A stretch of 64,000 nt of DNA from an uncultured Opitutia bacterium (GCA_913056175.1 CAJXLM010000009.1:1-64000); one strand, 5' to 3'; shown: positions 34,392 through 43,122, counted from the first letter of the stretch. Program-made: numbers and translations. Notes: a model not told the origin generated them from the sequence alone.

Positions 34392-35540
34392 GTGGCCGTA
34401 GCCCTCCACGACCCCGCCACCCCAGCTCCCTCGCCTCCGCCCCGGCGGATTGCGTCGATCGACATTGCCCGCTTTTTTGGGATCTGCCTCGTCTTTTACG
34501 GCCACTTTGTGGAGCAGGTCATGTATCTTGGGAACGGGACCGCGGCCGAGCACTACAAGTGGGTGTACAGCTTCCACATGCCCCTCTTCTTCTTCCTCGC
34601 CGGGAGCGCCTACAACGAGGCGAAACTGCAGGAAAAGGTGCGGAGCTTCGTGGCCCGGACCGCGCGGTCACGCCTCGTCCCCTTCTTCGCCTTCTGCCTC
34701 CTCCTCGCCCTGCTCTCCCTCTTCCTGCCCGGCTGGTTTCCCCTGGCGGAACTCGACTCGGCTGAAGGCTATGCGACCAGCACCTGGAACACCCTGCGGG
34801 GCCTGCCCGCCTTCAACATCCCGCTCTGGTTCCTCGCCTGTCTCGTGGGTGTGGAGATCCTCCACTTCGCCCTCGGCCGTCTCTGGACCCGGACCCGCTG
34901 GATGGTGGTGGCGGCGCTCGGATTCTACCTCGGGGGTGTCTGGCTGAACCGCGCCTACGATTTTTTTGGGAGTCCCTATCAGTTCTGGTTCCTGCACATC
35001 GCGGTCGTCGGGTACGCCTTTTACCTCGCCGGGATCCTCACGCGGCGCAGCGCCCTGCTCTCGACTCCCCTCGCCACCGCGCTCGTGGCCGGGGCGGCCC
35101 TCCTCTGCCTCGCCGGGATCCACCTCACCTACGACCTCAACCAGGGACCCTTCAAGCCCCCCTTCGAGGCCGTCGTCCTCGTGACCGGCTCCTTCGGGAA
35201 TGTCTTCCTCTTCCCCCTGACCGCCTTCCTCGGGATCGGCCTGCTCCTCCTCCTCGGCCGCCTCCTCAGCGGCGTGCGGATCCTCGAGCGCCTCGGGCAG
35301 ATGGTCATCCTCCTCTACTGTCTCCACGGGATCTTCTACCACTTCGTGAACCCGCCCCTCGCCGCCTGGATGGCGGAACGGCTGCCCATGGAGAGCTGGT
35401 GGCTCCTCTTCTGGAGCGCGGTGGTCACGGCTGTGAGCGTAGCGATCACCCTCCCCATCGCCTTTCTCCTCGGCACCTACCTGCCCTGGCTGGCCGGCCG
35501 GCGCCGCCCGGATCCGACGGTCCAGCCGAAGGTGGCCTGA
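34392..35540 (+). CDS. Acyltransferase-3 family membrane protein
   Basis: This 382-residue inner-membrane protein has about ten TM helices. The N-terminal block IDIARFFGICLVFYGHF and the SFHMPLFFFLAGSAY loop carry the conserved Arg and His of the acyltransferase-3 (OafA/NolL/YrrL) family, which O-acylates sugars, lipids or exported glycans using cytosolic acyl-CoA. It starts at GTG (34392); no ATG is available before the first helix. It stands alone, so the acceptor is unknown. Confidence 0.85.
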   Translation: MAVALHDPATPAPSPPPRRIASIDIARFFGICLVFYGHFVEQVMYLGNGTAAEHYKWVYSFHMPLFFFLAGSAYNEAKLQEKVRSFVARTARSRLVPFFAFCLLLALLSLFLPGWFPLAELDSAEGYATSTWNTLRGLPAFNIPLWFLACLVGVEILHFALGRLWTRTRWMVVAALGFYLGGVWLNRAYDFFGSPYQFWFLHIAVVGYAFYLAGILTRRSALLSTPLATALVAGAALLCLAGIHLTYDLNQGPFKPPFEAVVLVTGSFGNVFLFPLTAFLGIGLLLLLGRLLSGVRILERLGQMVILLYCLHGIFYHFVNPPLAAWMAERLPMESWWLLFWSAVVTAVSVAITLPIAFLLGTYLPWLAGRRRPDPTVQPKVA

Positions 35541-35608
35541 GACCCCCGGACCCCGCCCGGCCTTCGCCCCGCGGGGCCGGGGCCCGGCCGACGACGATCC
35601 GCGCCGCC

Positions 35609-36400
35609 TCAGACCCCCTTCGGTCGCAGGTAGCGCTGGGCGAGGGCCCCGAGAATGTCGAAGGTGAGGGCCACCAGGGCGACCAGCACCGCTCCCACGA
35701 AAATCGCGGTGGGCCGGTTCAGTTTCAGGCCCGCGTTGATGGTCTCTCCCAGTCCCCCACCCCCGATGAGAAAGGCGAGCGCGGCCATGCCGACGTTGAT
35801 GACCGTGGCCGTGCGGATCCCGGCGAGGATGACCGGGACGGCAAGGGGCAGCTCCGTGCGGAGAAGGCTCTGCACCGGGGTCATCCCCATGCCGCGGCCC
35901 GCCTCGATGACCGCGCGGTCCACCTGTTCCAGACCGACGATCGTATTCCGGAGGACCGGCAACAGGGCGAAGGTGGCCAGCGCGACCACCACGGTAGTGG
36001 CTCCCTGACCCATGAAGATAAAGAAGACCACGATCAGCCCGTAGGCCGGGATGGCCTGGCCGAGGCCGAGGATGGTCACCAGGAAATTCTTGAGCATCGG
36101 TGCACCTTCCCGGGTCACAAGGATCCCGATGGGGACCGCGATGACCACGACCAGCAGAGTCGAGAAGAAGGCCACATAGAGCTGCTCGCCCAGCTGGACC
36201 AGCAACTGATCCGGCTCGAGGATGCGGAGGGTGGTCGGGTCGAAGTCCGCGTAAATCCAGACCCCGCCGAGCAGGAGCAACAGGATCCCCGCGATCACCG
36301 GGGTGACGATCAGGTCGAGGTTTCCCGTGAGCGAGGCGACCCGGCTGCGCATCCGCCCGGCGGCGGCGGGCAGGGTCGGCTGGCGGTCCGGTGGAGTCAT
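35609..36400 (-). CDS. OpuC/OsmY-type betaine ABC transporter permease (second permease)
   Basis: This 263-residue permease has about six TM helices and the coupling loop EAGRGMGMTPVQSLLRTELPLAVPVILAGI. The conserved FLIGGGGLGETINAG region follows. It is the second of two permease genes in this operon, as in opuCB/opuCD or osmW/osmY, and its ATG overlaps the ATPase stop by 4 nt. It imports quaternary amines with its partners. Confidence 0.9.
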   Translation of the reverse strand: MTPPDRQPTLPAAAGRMRSRVASLTGNLDLIVTPVIAGILLLLLGGVWIYADFDPTTLRILEPDQLLVQLGEQLYVAFFSTLLVVVIAVPIGILVTREGAPMLKNFLVTILGLGQAIPAYGLIVVFFIFMGQGATTVVVALATFALLPVLRNTIVGLEQVDRAVIEAGRGMGMTPVQSLLRTELPLAVPVILAGIRTATVINVGMAALAFLIGGGGLGETINAGLKLNRPTAIFVGAVLVALVALTFDILGALAQRYLRPKGV

Positions 36401-37539
36401 GCCCGGCTCGCCTCGGCTTCCCTGCCCGTGTCGATGAGCAGTTGGGCGAGGCTCTCAATCGTGCAGACGCCGAGGTACTTCCCGCCCCGGTCGGTGACCA
36501 CCGCGCATCCCATGGAATTCTGGAGCATCCCGGAGAGGGCGTCGTGGAGGGTATCCTCCGGCTGGACCAGCACCGAAACCGAAGGCCGGGCCGCGTCGAG
36601 ATTCCCGCGGAAACTGTTCAGCGCCCGCCGGTCCACCCAGCGGAGCGGGCGCTCCGCGCGGTCGAGGAGGAGGGCGTTCCGCTCGCCCGTTTCCTCCAGC
36701 AAGCGGAGGGCCTGTTCCCGGTCGACCGGCGGCCGGAGCAGGGGAACCGAGGAGAGCTCGATGTCGCCCACCCGACGGAGCGTGAGCGTCTTGAGAATGG
36801 CCCCCGAGCCGAGGAAATTGCCCACGAAGTCGTCGGCCGGGTTGGTGAGGATGCGCTCGGGAGTGTCCAGCTGGGCAATTTCGGAGCGCTCGCGGAGGAT
36901 GGCGATCCGGTCGCCCATCTTGACCGCCTCGTCGACGTCATGAGTGACGAAGACGATCGTCTTTTTCAGCTCTCCCTGCAGGCGGAGGAACTCATTCTGG
37001 AGGCGATCACGGGTGATCGGGTCGATCGCCCCGAAGGGCTCGTCCATGAGGAGGACATCCGGATCGGCACCGAGCGCCCGGGCCACCCCCACCCGCTGTG
37101 CCTGCCCGCCACTGAGCTCCCGCGGGTAACGGTCGCGGTAGGTGGCGGGATCCATGGAAACCAGCTCGAGCAACTCGTCGGCCCGGGCGCGGCACTTTTT
37201 GTCCGGCCACTTCAGGAGCCGGGGCACCGTGGCGATGTTCTCGGCAATTGTCCGGTGGGGAAAGAGGCCGACCTGTTGGATGACGTAGCCCATCCGGCGG
37301 CGAAGTTCATTGGGATCCCCGCGGGTGACATCCTCGCCCTCGTAAATGATTCGTCCGGAGGACGGCTCAATCATGCGGTTGATCAGGCGGAGGGTCGTGC
37401 TTTTCCCGCAGCCCGAGGGGCCGACGAGGACGAGGATCTCCCCCGGCTCGACCGCCAGGTTGAGGGTCTCCACGGCGGGGTCCTCCATGCCGGGGTAGAT
37501 CTTGGTGACCTCTTCGAGGCGAATGAGGGGCTCGGTCAT
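36397..37539 (-). CDS. opuCA: OpuC-type betaine ABC transporter ATP-binding protein
   Basis: This 380-residue ATPase has Walker A GPSGCGKST (40-48), signature LSGGQAQR, DVLLMDEPFGAIDP and IVFVTHDVDEA. The C-terminal 110 residues form a CBS pair (LHDALSGMLQNSMGCAVV), the usual osmosensing or c-di-AMP-sensing module of OpuCA. The N-terminus lacks the ProV helix, so this system is distinct from proXWV. It lies between the two permease genes and overlaps the second. Confidence 0.92.
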   Translation of the reverse strand: MTEPLIRLEEVTKIYPGMEDPAVETLNLAVEPGEILVLVGPSGCGKSTTLRLINRMIEPSSGRIIYEGEDVTRGDPNELRRRMGYVIQQVGLFPHRTIAENIATVPRLLKWPDKKCRARADELLELVSMDPATYRDRYPRELSGGQAQRVGVARALGADPDVLLMDEPFGAIDPITRDRLQNEFLRLQGELKKTIVFVTHDVDEAVKMGDRIAILRERSEIAQLDTPERILTNPADDFVGNFLGSGAILKTLTLRRVGDIELSSVPLLRPPVDREQALRLLEETGERNALLLDRAERPLRWVDRRALNSFRGNLDAARPSVSVLVQPEDTLHDALSGMLQNSMGCAVVTDRGGKYLGVCTIESLAQLLIDTGREAEASRA

Positions 37540-37598
37540 GGGCAGGTGCGGCGGGTTACCGAAAAAGGGGGAGGAGTAAGGAAAGGAACGCGACCGGC

Positions 37599-38255
37599 CT
37601 AACGGGCCCCGCGCGGGGTCGTCCAGCGCGCGACCAGGCGGAGGAGGATATCAATCCCGAGGGCCAGCAGCAGCGAGAAGACCACCCCGGTCCAGATTGC
37701 CTCGAAGGAATTGGGCAGGGGAATCCGGGCGAGGCCGCTCTTGATGAAGTCCCCGAGCCCCCCGCCGGCGACCAGCGTGGCAATGGCGGAGATGCTGACC
37801 GTGAGCAGGGCGGAAACCCGGACCCCGGCAAGAATTACGGGCCAGGCGAGCGGGAGCTGTACCTTGAGGAGAACTTGCCGATCGGTCATGCCCATCCCCT
37901 TGGCCGATTCAAGGACGCTGGCCTCGACCGCGTCCAACCCGGCGACCGAGTTTCGAAGGATGGGAAGGATCGCGTAGAGAAAGAGGGCCACGAAGGAAGG
38001 CGCGAACCCCAGCCCGAGAATCGGAATGAAAATGGTAAAGAGGGCCAGTGAGGGAATGGTGAGGAAGACCGAGGCGATCGCCAGGCAGAGTTCCTTGGCA
38101 AAGGGCCGGTGCCGCGTGAGGATCGCCACGGTGAGGGCGAGGAGTCCGGCACTACCGGTCACCGAGCCCACATAGAGCAGAGTCTCACCGATCGTCTCGG
38201 CGAGCATGTCACCGCGTACGGAGAGGTAGTCCCACCAGCTTTGGAGTCCGTTCAT
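37599..38255 (-). CDS. OpuC-type betaine ABC transporter permease (first permease)
   Basis: This 218-residue permease has five to six TM helices, the coupling loop ESAKGMGMTDRQVLLKVQLPLAWPVILAGV and TLVAGGGLGDFIKSG. It is shorter than the second permease, as in OpuCB. ATG 38255 starts MNGLQSWWDYLSVRG; an upstream extension of the frame is Arg/Pro-rich and crosses the intercistronic hairpin, so it was rejected. Confidence 0.9.
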   Translation of the reverse strand: MNGLQSWWDYLSVRGDMLAETIGETLLYVGSVTGSAGLLALTVAILTRHRPFAKELCLAIASVFLTIPSLALFTIFIPILGLGFAPSFVALFLYAILPILRNSVAGLDAVEASVLESAKGMGMTDRQVLLKVQLPLAWPVILAGVRVSALLTVSISAIATLVAGGGLGDFIKSGLARIPLPNSFEAIWTGVVFSLLLALGIDILLRLVARWTTPRGAR

Positions 38256-38274
38256 CGGAGAAAAGGCCCAGGCC

Positions 38275-38312
38275 GGGCGACCGACCCCACGCCATGCGCA
38301 GGTCGGCCGCCC
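38275..38312 (-). terminator. Strong hairpin between the OpuC-type binding-protein and permease genes
   Basis: 38275-38286 pairs with 38301-38312 over 12 bp, with a single mismatch that is a G-U wobble in the transcript, and a 14-nt loop. It begins 17 nt after the binding-protein stop. It mirrors the hairpin after proX and lacks a T-run. Confidence 0.55.
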
Positions 38313-38328
38313 CCGGGCGAAGACGGGA

Positions 38329-39303
38329 TCAGCCGTCGATGATGCCTTCGGACACCAGGTAGTCGCGGGCGACCGCGGTAGCGGGCTCACCCATGGCTGA
38401 GACCCGGGCGTTCAGGTCGGCCATTTGCTGATTGTCGAGGGGCGCGAGGATGGCGAGGACGATGCCCTCGAAGGAGTCCGGGGCTTCCTCGAACTTTTCC
38501 TCCCGCATCGTCGCGGAGACGTTGTAGACGATGTTCACGCCCGGATCCTCGACGAGGGCCAGGTTGAGGGCCGGGATCCGGCCGTCCGTCGTGAACACCT
38601 CGCCAAAGGTGCAGTTGTTGCGGGCCGTCTCCGTGTAGATGACCCCCGTGTCGAGGATGCGGGCCTGGTTGTTGGGCAACTCGATCCCCGTGTGGGTTTC
38701 CGTGAGGATGAGCCCATCCGGCCGTTCCGGGAACTCCGACTCCATGCAGACCACCGCATCCGGATTGTCCCGTACGTACTCCATCATGGTGGTGAGCGTG
38801 AAGGGCCCCCCGTTTTCTTCGGTCACCTCCGGGCTCGAGGCGAAACCGTAGGTGTTGTTGAAGGGGGAGCGGCCAATCCAGACGATCCCGTTCTGGGCGA
38901 GGTCCCGCTCGCGGACCCCCTCGGTCAGGGCCACGCTGTCAAAGCTGGGGTCCTCCAGACCGAGATGCACGGCCCAGCCGGTCCCGTTGTACTCCATGTA
39001 CACATCGATCTCGCCGGAGAGGAGAGCCGCCCGGGCCACATTCGTGCCGCCGAGGTTCACCCGGTCGCGTACATCCGCCCCGGCCGCTTCGAAGGCCTGG
39101 ACCAGCATCTGGCCGAGAATGAGCTGCTCGTCGAAGTCCTTCGAGCCCACCGAGACGTCAATGCCGTCCAGCGGGTAGTCGTCGACGATCGCCGCGCTGA
39201 GGGCGGTGCCCGTCGAGAGGAGGGCGGAGAGGCCGAGGAAGGCCAGTCCGCGGCGCAGGGATTGTCCCGCGCGGGAGATGGTTGCTTGCTTTCGGTTGGT
39301 CAT
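38329..39303 (-). CDS. opuCC: OpuC/OsmF-type betaine ABC transporter substrate-binding protein
   Basis: This 324-residue secreted protein has a Sec signal peptide with a twin-basic N-region and cleavage near residue 36 (ALSA). The mature part starts IDVSVGSKDFDEQLILGQML, has GGTNVARAALLSGEIDVYMEYNGTGW and ends LNARVSAMGEPATAVARDYL, the OsmF/OpuCC pattern for quaternary amines. It is first in a four-gene operon read leftward. ATG 39303 follows an A-rich leader; a TTG 30 nt upstream is less likely. Unlike its neighbours it has an AT-rich upstream region. Confidence 0.9.
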   Translation of the reverse strand: MTNRKQATISRAGQSLRRGLAFLGLSALLSTGTALSAAIVDDYPLDGIDVSVGSKDFDEQLILGQMLVQAFEAAGADVRDRVNLGGTNVARAALLSGEIDVYMEYNGTGWAVHLGLEDPSFDSVALTEGVRERDLAQNGIVWIGRSPFNNTYGFASSPEVTEENGGPFTLTTMMEYVRDNPDAVVCMESEFPERPDGLILTETHTGIELPNNQARILDTGVIYTETARNNCTFGEVFTTDGRIPALNLALVEDPGVNIVYNVSATMREEKFEEAPDSFEGIVLAILAPLDNQQMADLNARVSAMGEPATAVARDYLVSEGIIDG

Positions 39304-39385
39304 GGTCTTTCTTTTTTTATTATTTCGTTCCAAAAATATACGTTAACAAATCTTTCTACCCCTGTGAAGGGGAAAATTTTTCCTT
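39304..39385 (-). promoter_or_regulatory. AT-rich upstream region of the OpuC-type operon with an inverted repeat
   Basis: About 55 nt of unusually AT-rich DNA (39304-39358) directly precede the operon. On the minus strand it offers tatatt and aataat as -10 candidates and ttgtta as a weak -35. Just upstream lies aaggggaaaatttttcctt (39367-39385), an inverted repeat that could be an operator. Assignment is by composition and position only. Confidence 0.4.
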
Positions 39386-39545
39386 ACCCTTCCGTTCCCG
39401 GCCCTCCGCTGGCCGTCCGCCCGCCCCCGACCGCAGGCCGTACCCGCCCCACCGGAAGCAGCCCAGCATGGACCTGCCTGCCCAGGTCGGGACCTCCGGC
39501 CCATCGCCGCGGGCCCATTGCCGGCGGGCCAACCGCCCGGGCGGC

Positions 39546-40784
39546 CTACATCCAGATGGCACCCACCACCGCGCACCCGAGCACCACGCCCCATGGGGGA
39601 ACCCGAACAAAGCGCAGCAATGCGAAGGCGATCAGGGCGAGACCCGCCCGCTCCGGACCCGTCACCGCGGCCGTCCAGACCGGCTGGTAAAAGGCGGCGA
39701 GCAACAGGCCGACGACCGCCGCATTCGTCCCCGCGAGGGCCGCCTGGGCGGCCCGGTAAGTGCGCAGGCGGTCCCAGTAGGGAAGCAGCCCCAGCACCAG
39801 CAGGAGGGCCGGCAGGTAGGTGGCGAACAGGGCCAGCAGTCCGCCCGCCACGCCGCCCGGTCCCACCGTGAGCACCGTCCCAAGAAAAGCCGTGAAGGTG
39901 AACATCGGGCCCGGGATCGCCTGGGCGGCCCCGTAACCGGCCATAAAATTTTCCGGGCTCACCCATCCCGGCACCACCGTGAAGGCGTCCAGCAGGGGCA
40001 GGACCACATGGCCGCCCCCGAAGACAAGGGCCCCCGCCCGGTAGAAGGCCTCGATCGCCGCCCACGTCGAGTCGGGCCGCACCCCTGCGGCGAGAGGTAA
40101 CCCCACGAGGAGGAGGGCGAAGACCAGCAGGTAGGGCCAGCCTGCCGTACGCACCGCCGTGCGGTGGCTATCGGGGTCGGCCGCGGCCCTCACGCGGTCC
40201 CCGAAGAAGAGCCAACCAACTCCCGCCCCCGCCGCGATGACGGCCACCTGCAAGAGAGGCATTCCGGTGGCAAGAAGTACCGCGGCGGCACCGATCGCCA
40301 GCAGGGCCCGGCCGCGGTCCGGGCAGAGGCGGGTGCCGAGATTCCAGACCGCGTTCGCGACCACCGCGACCGCCGCCAGCTTCAATCCCACGATCCAGCC
40401 CGCCCCCGGCTCCGGCTCCAGCGCGGCCAGGCCGAGCCCGAATCCGATCATGACCACGGCGGCCGGCAGGGTGAAGCCGACCCAGGCGAGCACCGCCCCC
40501 GGGACCCCAGCCGCCTTCCGGCCAATGGCGAATCCCATCTGGCTGCTGGCCGGCCCCGGCAGGAACTGGCAGAGGGCGATGAGATCGGCGAATTCCTCCG
40601 CTCCCAGCCAGCGCCTCCTCCGCACAAACTCCTCCTCGAAGAAGCCGATGTGGGCGGCCGGACCGCCGAAGGCGATGCAACCCAGCTTGAGGAAGCGCAG
40701 GAAGACCTCGCCGAGGCCCGGGCGCGGCGGAGGGGACTCCGGCGGCGAGCCTTCACCCGAAGATCGGTCCGGAGAGAGGGTCAT
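39546..40784 (-). CDS. chrA: Chromate transporter, two-domain CHR family
   Basis: This 412-residue inner-membrane protein has two homologous halves. Half 1 carries FGGPAAHIGFFEEEFV and ALCQFLPGPASSQ; half 2 carries LVFGGGHVVLPLLDAF and AAQAIPGPMFTFTAFLG. This is the long-chain ChrA layout, which expels chromate. Many members in chromate-free settings have unknown anions as substrate. ATG 40784 is chosen; the upstream part of the frame is Arg/Gly-rich and overlaps nothing real. No chrB regulator is adjacent. Confidence 0.88.
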   Translation of the reverse strand: MTLSPDRSSGEGSPPESPPPRPGLGEVFLRFLKLGCIAFGGPAAHIGFFEEEFVRRRRWLGAEEFADLIALCQFLPGPASSQMGFAIGRKAAGVPGAVLAWVGFTLPAAVVMIGFGLGLAALEPEPGAGWIVGLKLAAVAVVANAVWNLGTRLCPDRGRALLAIGAAAVLLATGMPLLQVAVIAAGAGVGWLFFGDRVRAAADPDSHRTAVRTAGWPYLLVFALLLVGLPLAAGVRPDSTWAAIEAFYRAGALVFGGGHVVLPLLDAFTVVPGWVSPENFMAGYGAAQAIPGPMFTFTAFLGTVLTVGPGGVAGGLLALFATYLPALLLVLGLLPYWDRLRTYRAAQAALAGTNAAVVGLLLAAFYQPVWTAAVTGPERAGLALIAFALLRFVRVPPWGVVLGCAVVGAIWM

Positions 40785-40867
40785 GCGGAAAGCCCAGCGG
40801 GCAGAGAAAAAAAAGGCGCAGGCCCGGGCGGAGCCAATCGACCGCCTGCGGCGGGTGCGACCCCAAT

Positions 40868-41059
40868 CTAGGCGCGCTTCGAGGCGTCCACCACCAGACA
40901 GATTCCCGCGTTCACCGAGGTGAGAGCGAGGGTGCCCCCGAGCACCCACCACCACGCCGGGCTCGCCGGATCCCCCTTCCAGAGCACGCTCTGTCCGAGG
41001 AGGCTGAGGCCGAAGCCGTTGAGGAGCAGTCCACCGATCGCGAGGGCGAGGAATTTCAT
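40868..41059 (-). CDS. Small two-helix membrane protein, function unknown
   Basis: This 63-residue protein has two predicted TM helices (about 4-24 and 36-56) joined by a short loop with WKGDPASPAWWW. The frame has normal codon bias and a clean ATG (41059). No family is recognised. It precedes chrA in the same direction with an 83-nt gap, so co-transcription is possible. Confidence 0.6.
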   Translation of the reverse strand: MKFLALAIGGLLLNGFGLSLLGQSVLWKGDPASPAWWWVLGGTLALTSVNAGICLVVDASKRA

Positions 41060-41233
41060 GCCCGCGATCGTGGCAGAGCCGGGCGGTCCCCGCCAGCCGG
41101 GAGCCCTCCCCCGGGCCGGGTTGTCCGCGCGGAGCGGCGAAAGTCGCCCTGACCTTCCTGACCGGCCCACGCCCCGACCGGACTTGCCGTCCTCTCCGCC
41201 TGCCGTCTTGCTGTGGGGTTTCCCGTTCCCCCC

Positions 41234-41569
41234 ATGTGGCAAGGCTATCTCCTCCTCCTCGGCGCCATTGTCTTCGAGGTCGTCGGCACCAGCGCGCTCA
41301 AGGCCAGTGAGCAATTCACCCGGCTGGGCCCCTCTGCCCTCGTCATCGTCTGCTACGCCGCCGCCTTCTACCTCCTCGCCCGCGTCCTCGCCTTCCTCCC
41401 CGTGGGCATCGCCTATGCCCTCTGGGCCGGACTCGGCATCGTCCTCATCACCCTCGTCGGCTGGGCCGTCTTCGGCCAGAAGCTGGATCTCGCCGGGATC
41501 GTCGGGATCGGGTTGATCCTCGCCGGGGTCGTGGTCCTCAATCTCCTCTCCAAGACCGTTCCCCACTAG
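41234..41569 (+). CDS. SMR-family multidrug/osmolyte transporter, EmrE-like
   Basis: This 111-residue protein has four TM helices and the essential Glu15 in [14 protein letters not shown]. The loop and C-terminus ([25 protein letters not shown]) are close to EmrE/Qac rather than to the guanidinium exporter Gdx, and no guanidine riboswitch is visible upstream. EmrE-like proteins export quaternary cations, including betaine and choline, which is notable between osmolyte importers. ATG 41234 was chosen because the helix begins immediately. Confidence 0.9.
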   Translation: MWQGYLLLLGAIVFEVVGTSALKASEQFTRLGPSALVIVCYAAAFYLLARVLAFLPVGIAYALWAGLGIVLITLVGWAVFGQKLDLAGIVGIGLILAGVVVLNLLSKTVPH

Positions 41570-41634
41570 CCAACAACCCGGAACTCCCGCACCTTCGTTC
41601 CTACCTCCCCCGCCTCGCATCGGCCTCCGACCTT

Positions 41635-43122
41635 ATGAGCGCAAACCCTCCCCCACCCGCGGCCCCCGCCGGTACCGGCCCCCTCCGGACCGCCCTCATC
41701 GTCCTCGCGCTCGCCGCACTGGCCAACGCACTCTACCTCGCCTACCTCGGTCTGAACACGAGCGCGGAGTGCGTGGCCGGGGCGGATTGCGACGCCATTG
41801 TCGGCAGTGAGTACGGGAAATTCCTCGGGATTCCCGTCTCCGTCTACGCTGTCGGCTTCTACCTGCTGATCCTCGGGCTCGCCTTCTGGCGGTCGGCCCT
41901 CGTGCCGCGCACCCGCTGGATTCTCGGGCTGGCCTGGTTGGGGGTAATCGCCTCGGCCGTCTTCACCTTCATCCAGTTGGTCCTCCTGCCGGGCTTCTGC
42001 GCGTTCTGCTTCCTCAATTTCCTGCTGGTTGTGGCCATCGCCGCGGTCGCCGGCCGCCTCTGGCGGCAAGTGCGCGGGGATGCGTCTTTCTGGAGCGCCG
42101 AGGAACTGGTCACCCTCGCCGTGCCCGCTGCCCTCGTCTCCTTCCTCCTTCCCCTCGCCGGTTACGGACTCTTCGCCTACGGGCAGAGCCTCGCCGAGCC
42201 CGTCCCGGAAGACCCGGTGGTCGCCTTCGTCGACGGCCGCGAAGTCCGGCTCTCCACCCTCGACGACCGCATCCAGGGCCAGCTCCGCGATCTGCACGAA
42301 CAGCGCAACGAGGCGCGGATGAGGGCACTCGAGAACCTCGTGATCGAGGAAGTCGCCGACCGCCGGGGGATGGCCCCGGAACGGCTGGTCCAGCAGGGGC
42401 TGTCCACCGTCAACACCGTGACCGAAGGGCAAATCACCCAGTTCTACGAGGCCAACCGGGACCGGCTGCCACCCGGGCTCAGTGAAAGCCAGGCCCGCTC
42501 CCAGATCCGCAACTTTCTCCAGCAACAACAGCAACAGCAGGCCTACCGGATCTTCGTGCGCGACCTCCTCGCCCGGGAGGGCGTCCGCCCGGATCTGCCG
42601 GAGCCGCCCGGTGTGGAAATCCCCCCGGCCGGTCCCGAGACCATCACCGTGGGCAATCCCGAGGCACCGGTACGCATCGTCGAGTTCTCCGACCTCCAGT
42701 GCCCCGCCTGCGCCAACGCCCACGAACAGGTGAAGGCGCTCCTCGCGGGCCCCCTCGGCGAGGAGATCTTCCTCGAGTTCCGGCACTTTCCGCTCGGCCA
42801 GCACGAGGAGGCGGAGCCCGCCGCCCGCGCCCTCACCTGCGCGGACCGGCAGGGGCGCTTCGCGGAGGCGGCCGATCTGCTCTTCCGCAACCAGGGTGCC
42901 TGGGGAGGCCGAGACCCAGTGGCCTATGTTGCCAACCGGGTCGACCTCGATGAGGAAGCCTTTAACAACTGTGTCCGCGAGAGTGCGGTGGCCGCCAGCG
43001 TCGAGGGCGACCGCGATCTGGGGATCGAGCTGGGAATCAACAGCACCCCCTCCTTCTTCGTGAACGGCCGCGCCGTGCGCGGAGTACCGACGGAGGAACA
43101 GGTCCGCCGGCTCGTCCGCTGA
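41635..43122 (+). CDS. VKOR - SurA-like - DsbA triple-domain fusion (disulfide-bond formation)
   Basis: This 495-residue inner-membrane protein has three parts. Residues 20-185 are a vitamin K epoxide reductase domain with loop cysteines Cys46 and Cys52 and the active CAFC pair (Cys122, Cys125). Residues about 195-318 resemble the helical SurA/PpiC-type chaperone segment (VDGREVRLSTLDDRIQGQLR, ENLVIEEVADRRGM), with a run of Gln near 296-302. Residues 330-495 are a DsbA-like thioredoxin domain with CPAC (Cys356, Cys359) and cis-Pro in NSTPSFFVNG. Together they would oxidise substrate thiols outside the membrane and pass electrons to quinone. The next gene encodes a secreted thioredoxin-like protein. 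Confidence 0.88.
   Translation: MSANPPPPAAPAGTGPLRTALIVLALAALANALYLAYLGLNTSAECVAGADCDAIVGSEYGKFLGIPVSVYAVGFYLLILGLAFWRSALVPRTRWILGLAWLGVIASAVFTFIQLVLLPGFCAFCFLNFLLVVAIAAVAGRLWRQVRGDASFWSAEELVTLAVPAALVSFLLPLAGYGLFAYGQSLAEPVPEDPVVAFVDGREVRLSTLDDRIQGQLRDLHEQRNEARMRALENLVIEEVADRRGMAPERLVQQGLSTVNTVTEGQITQFYEANRDRLPPGLSESQARSQIRNFLQQQQQQQAYRIFVRDLLAREGVRPDLPEPPGVEIPPAGPETITVGNPEAPVRIVEFSDLQCPACANAHEQVKALLAGPLGEEIFLEFRHFPLGQHEEAEPAARALTCADRQGRFAEAADLLFRNQGAWGGRDPVAYVANRVDLDEEAFNNCVRESAVAASVEGDRDLGIELGINSTPSFFVNGRAVRGVPTEEQVRRLVR

Noticed and set aside
41060-41233. Guanidine riboswitch upstream of the SMR gene
   Set aside because: Looked for because Gdx-type SMR genes often have one; no paired hairpins with ACGR loops are present and the protein is EmrE-like.
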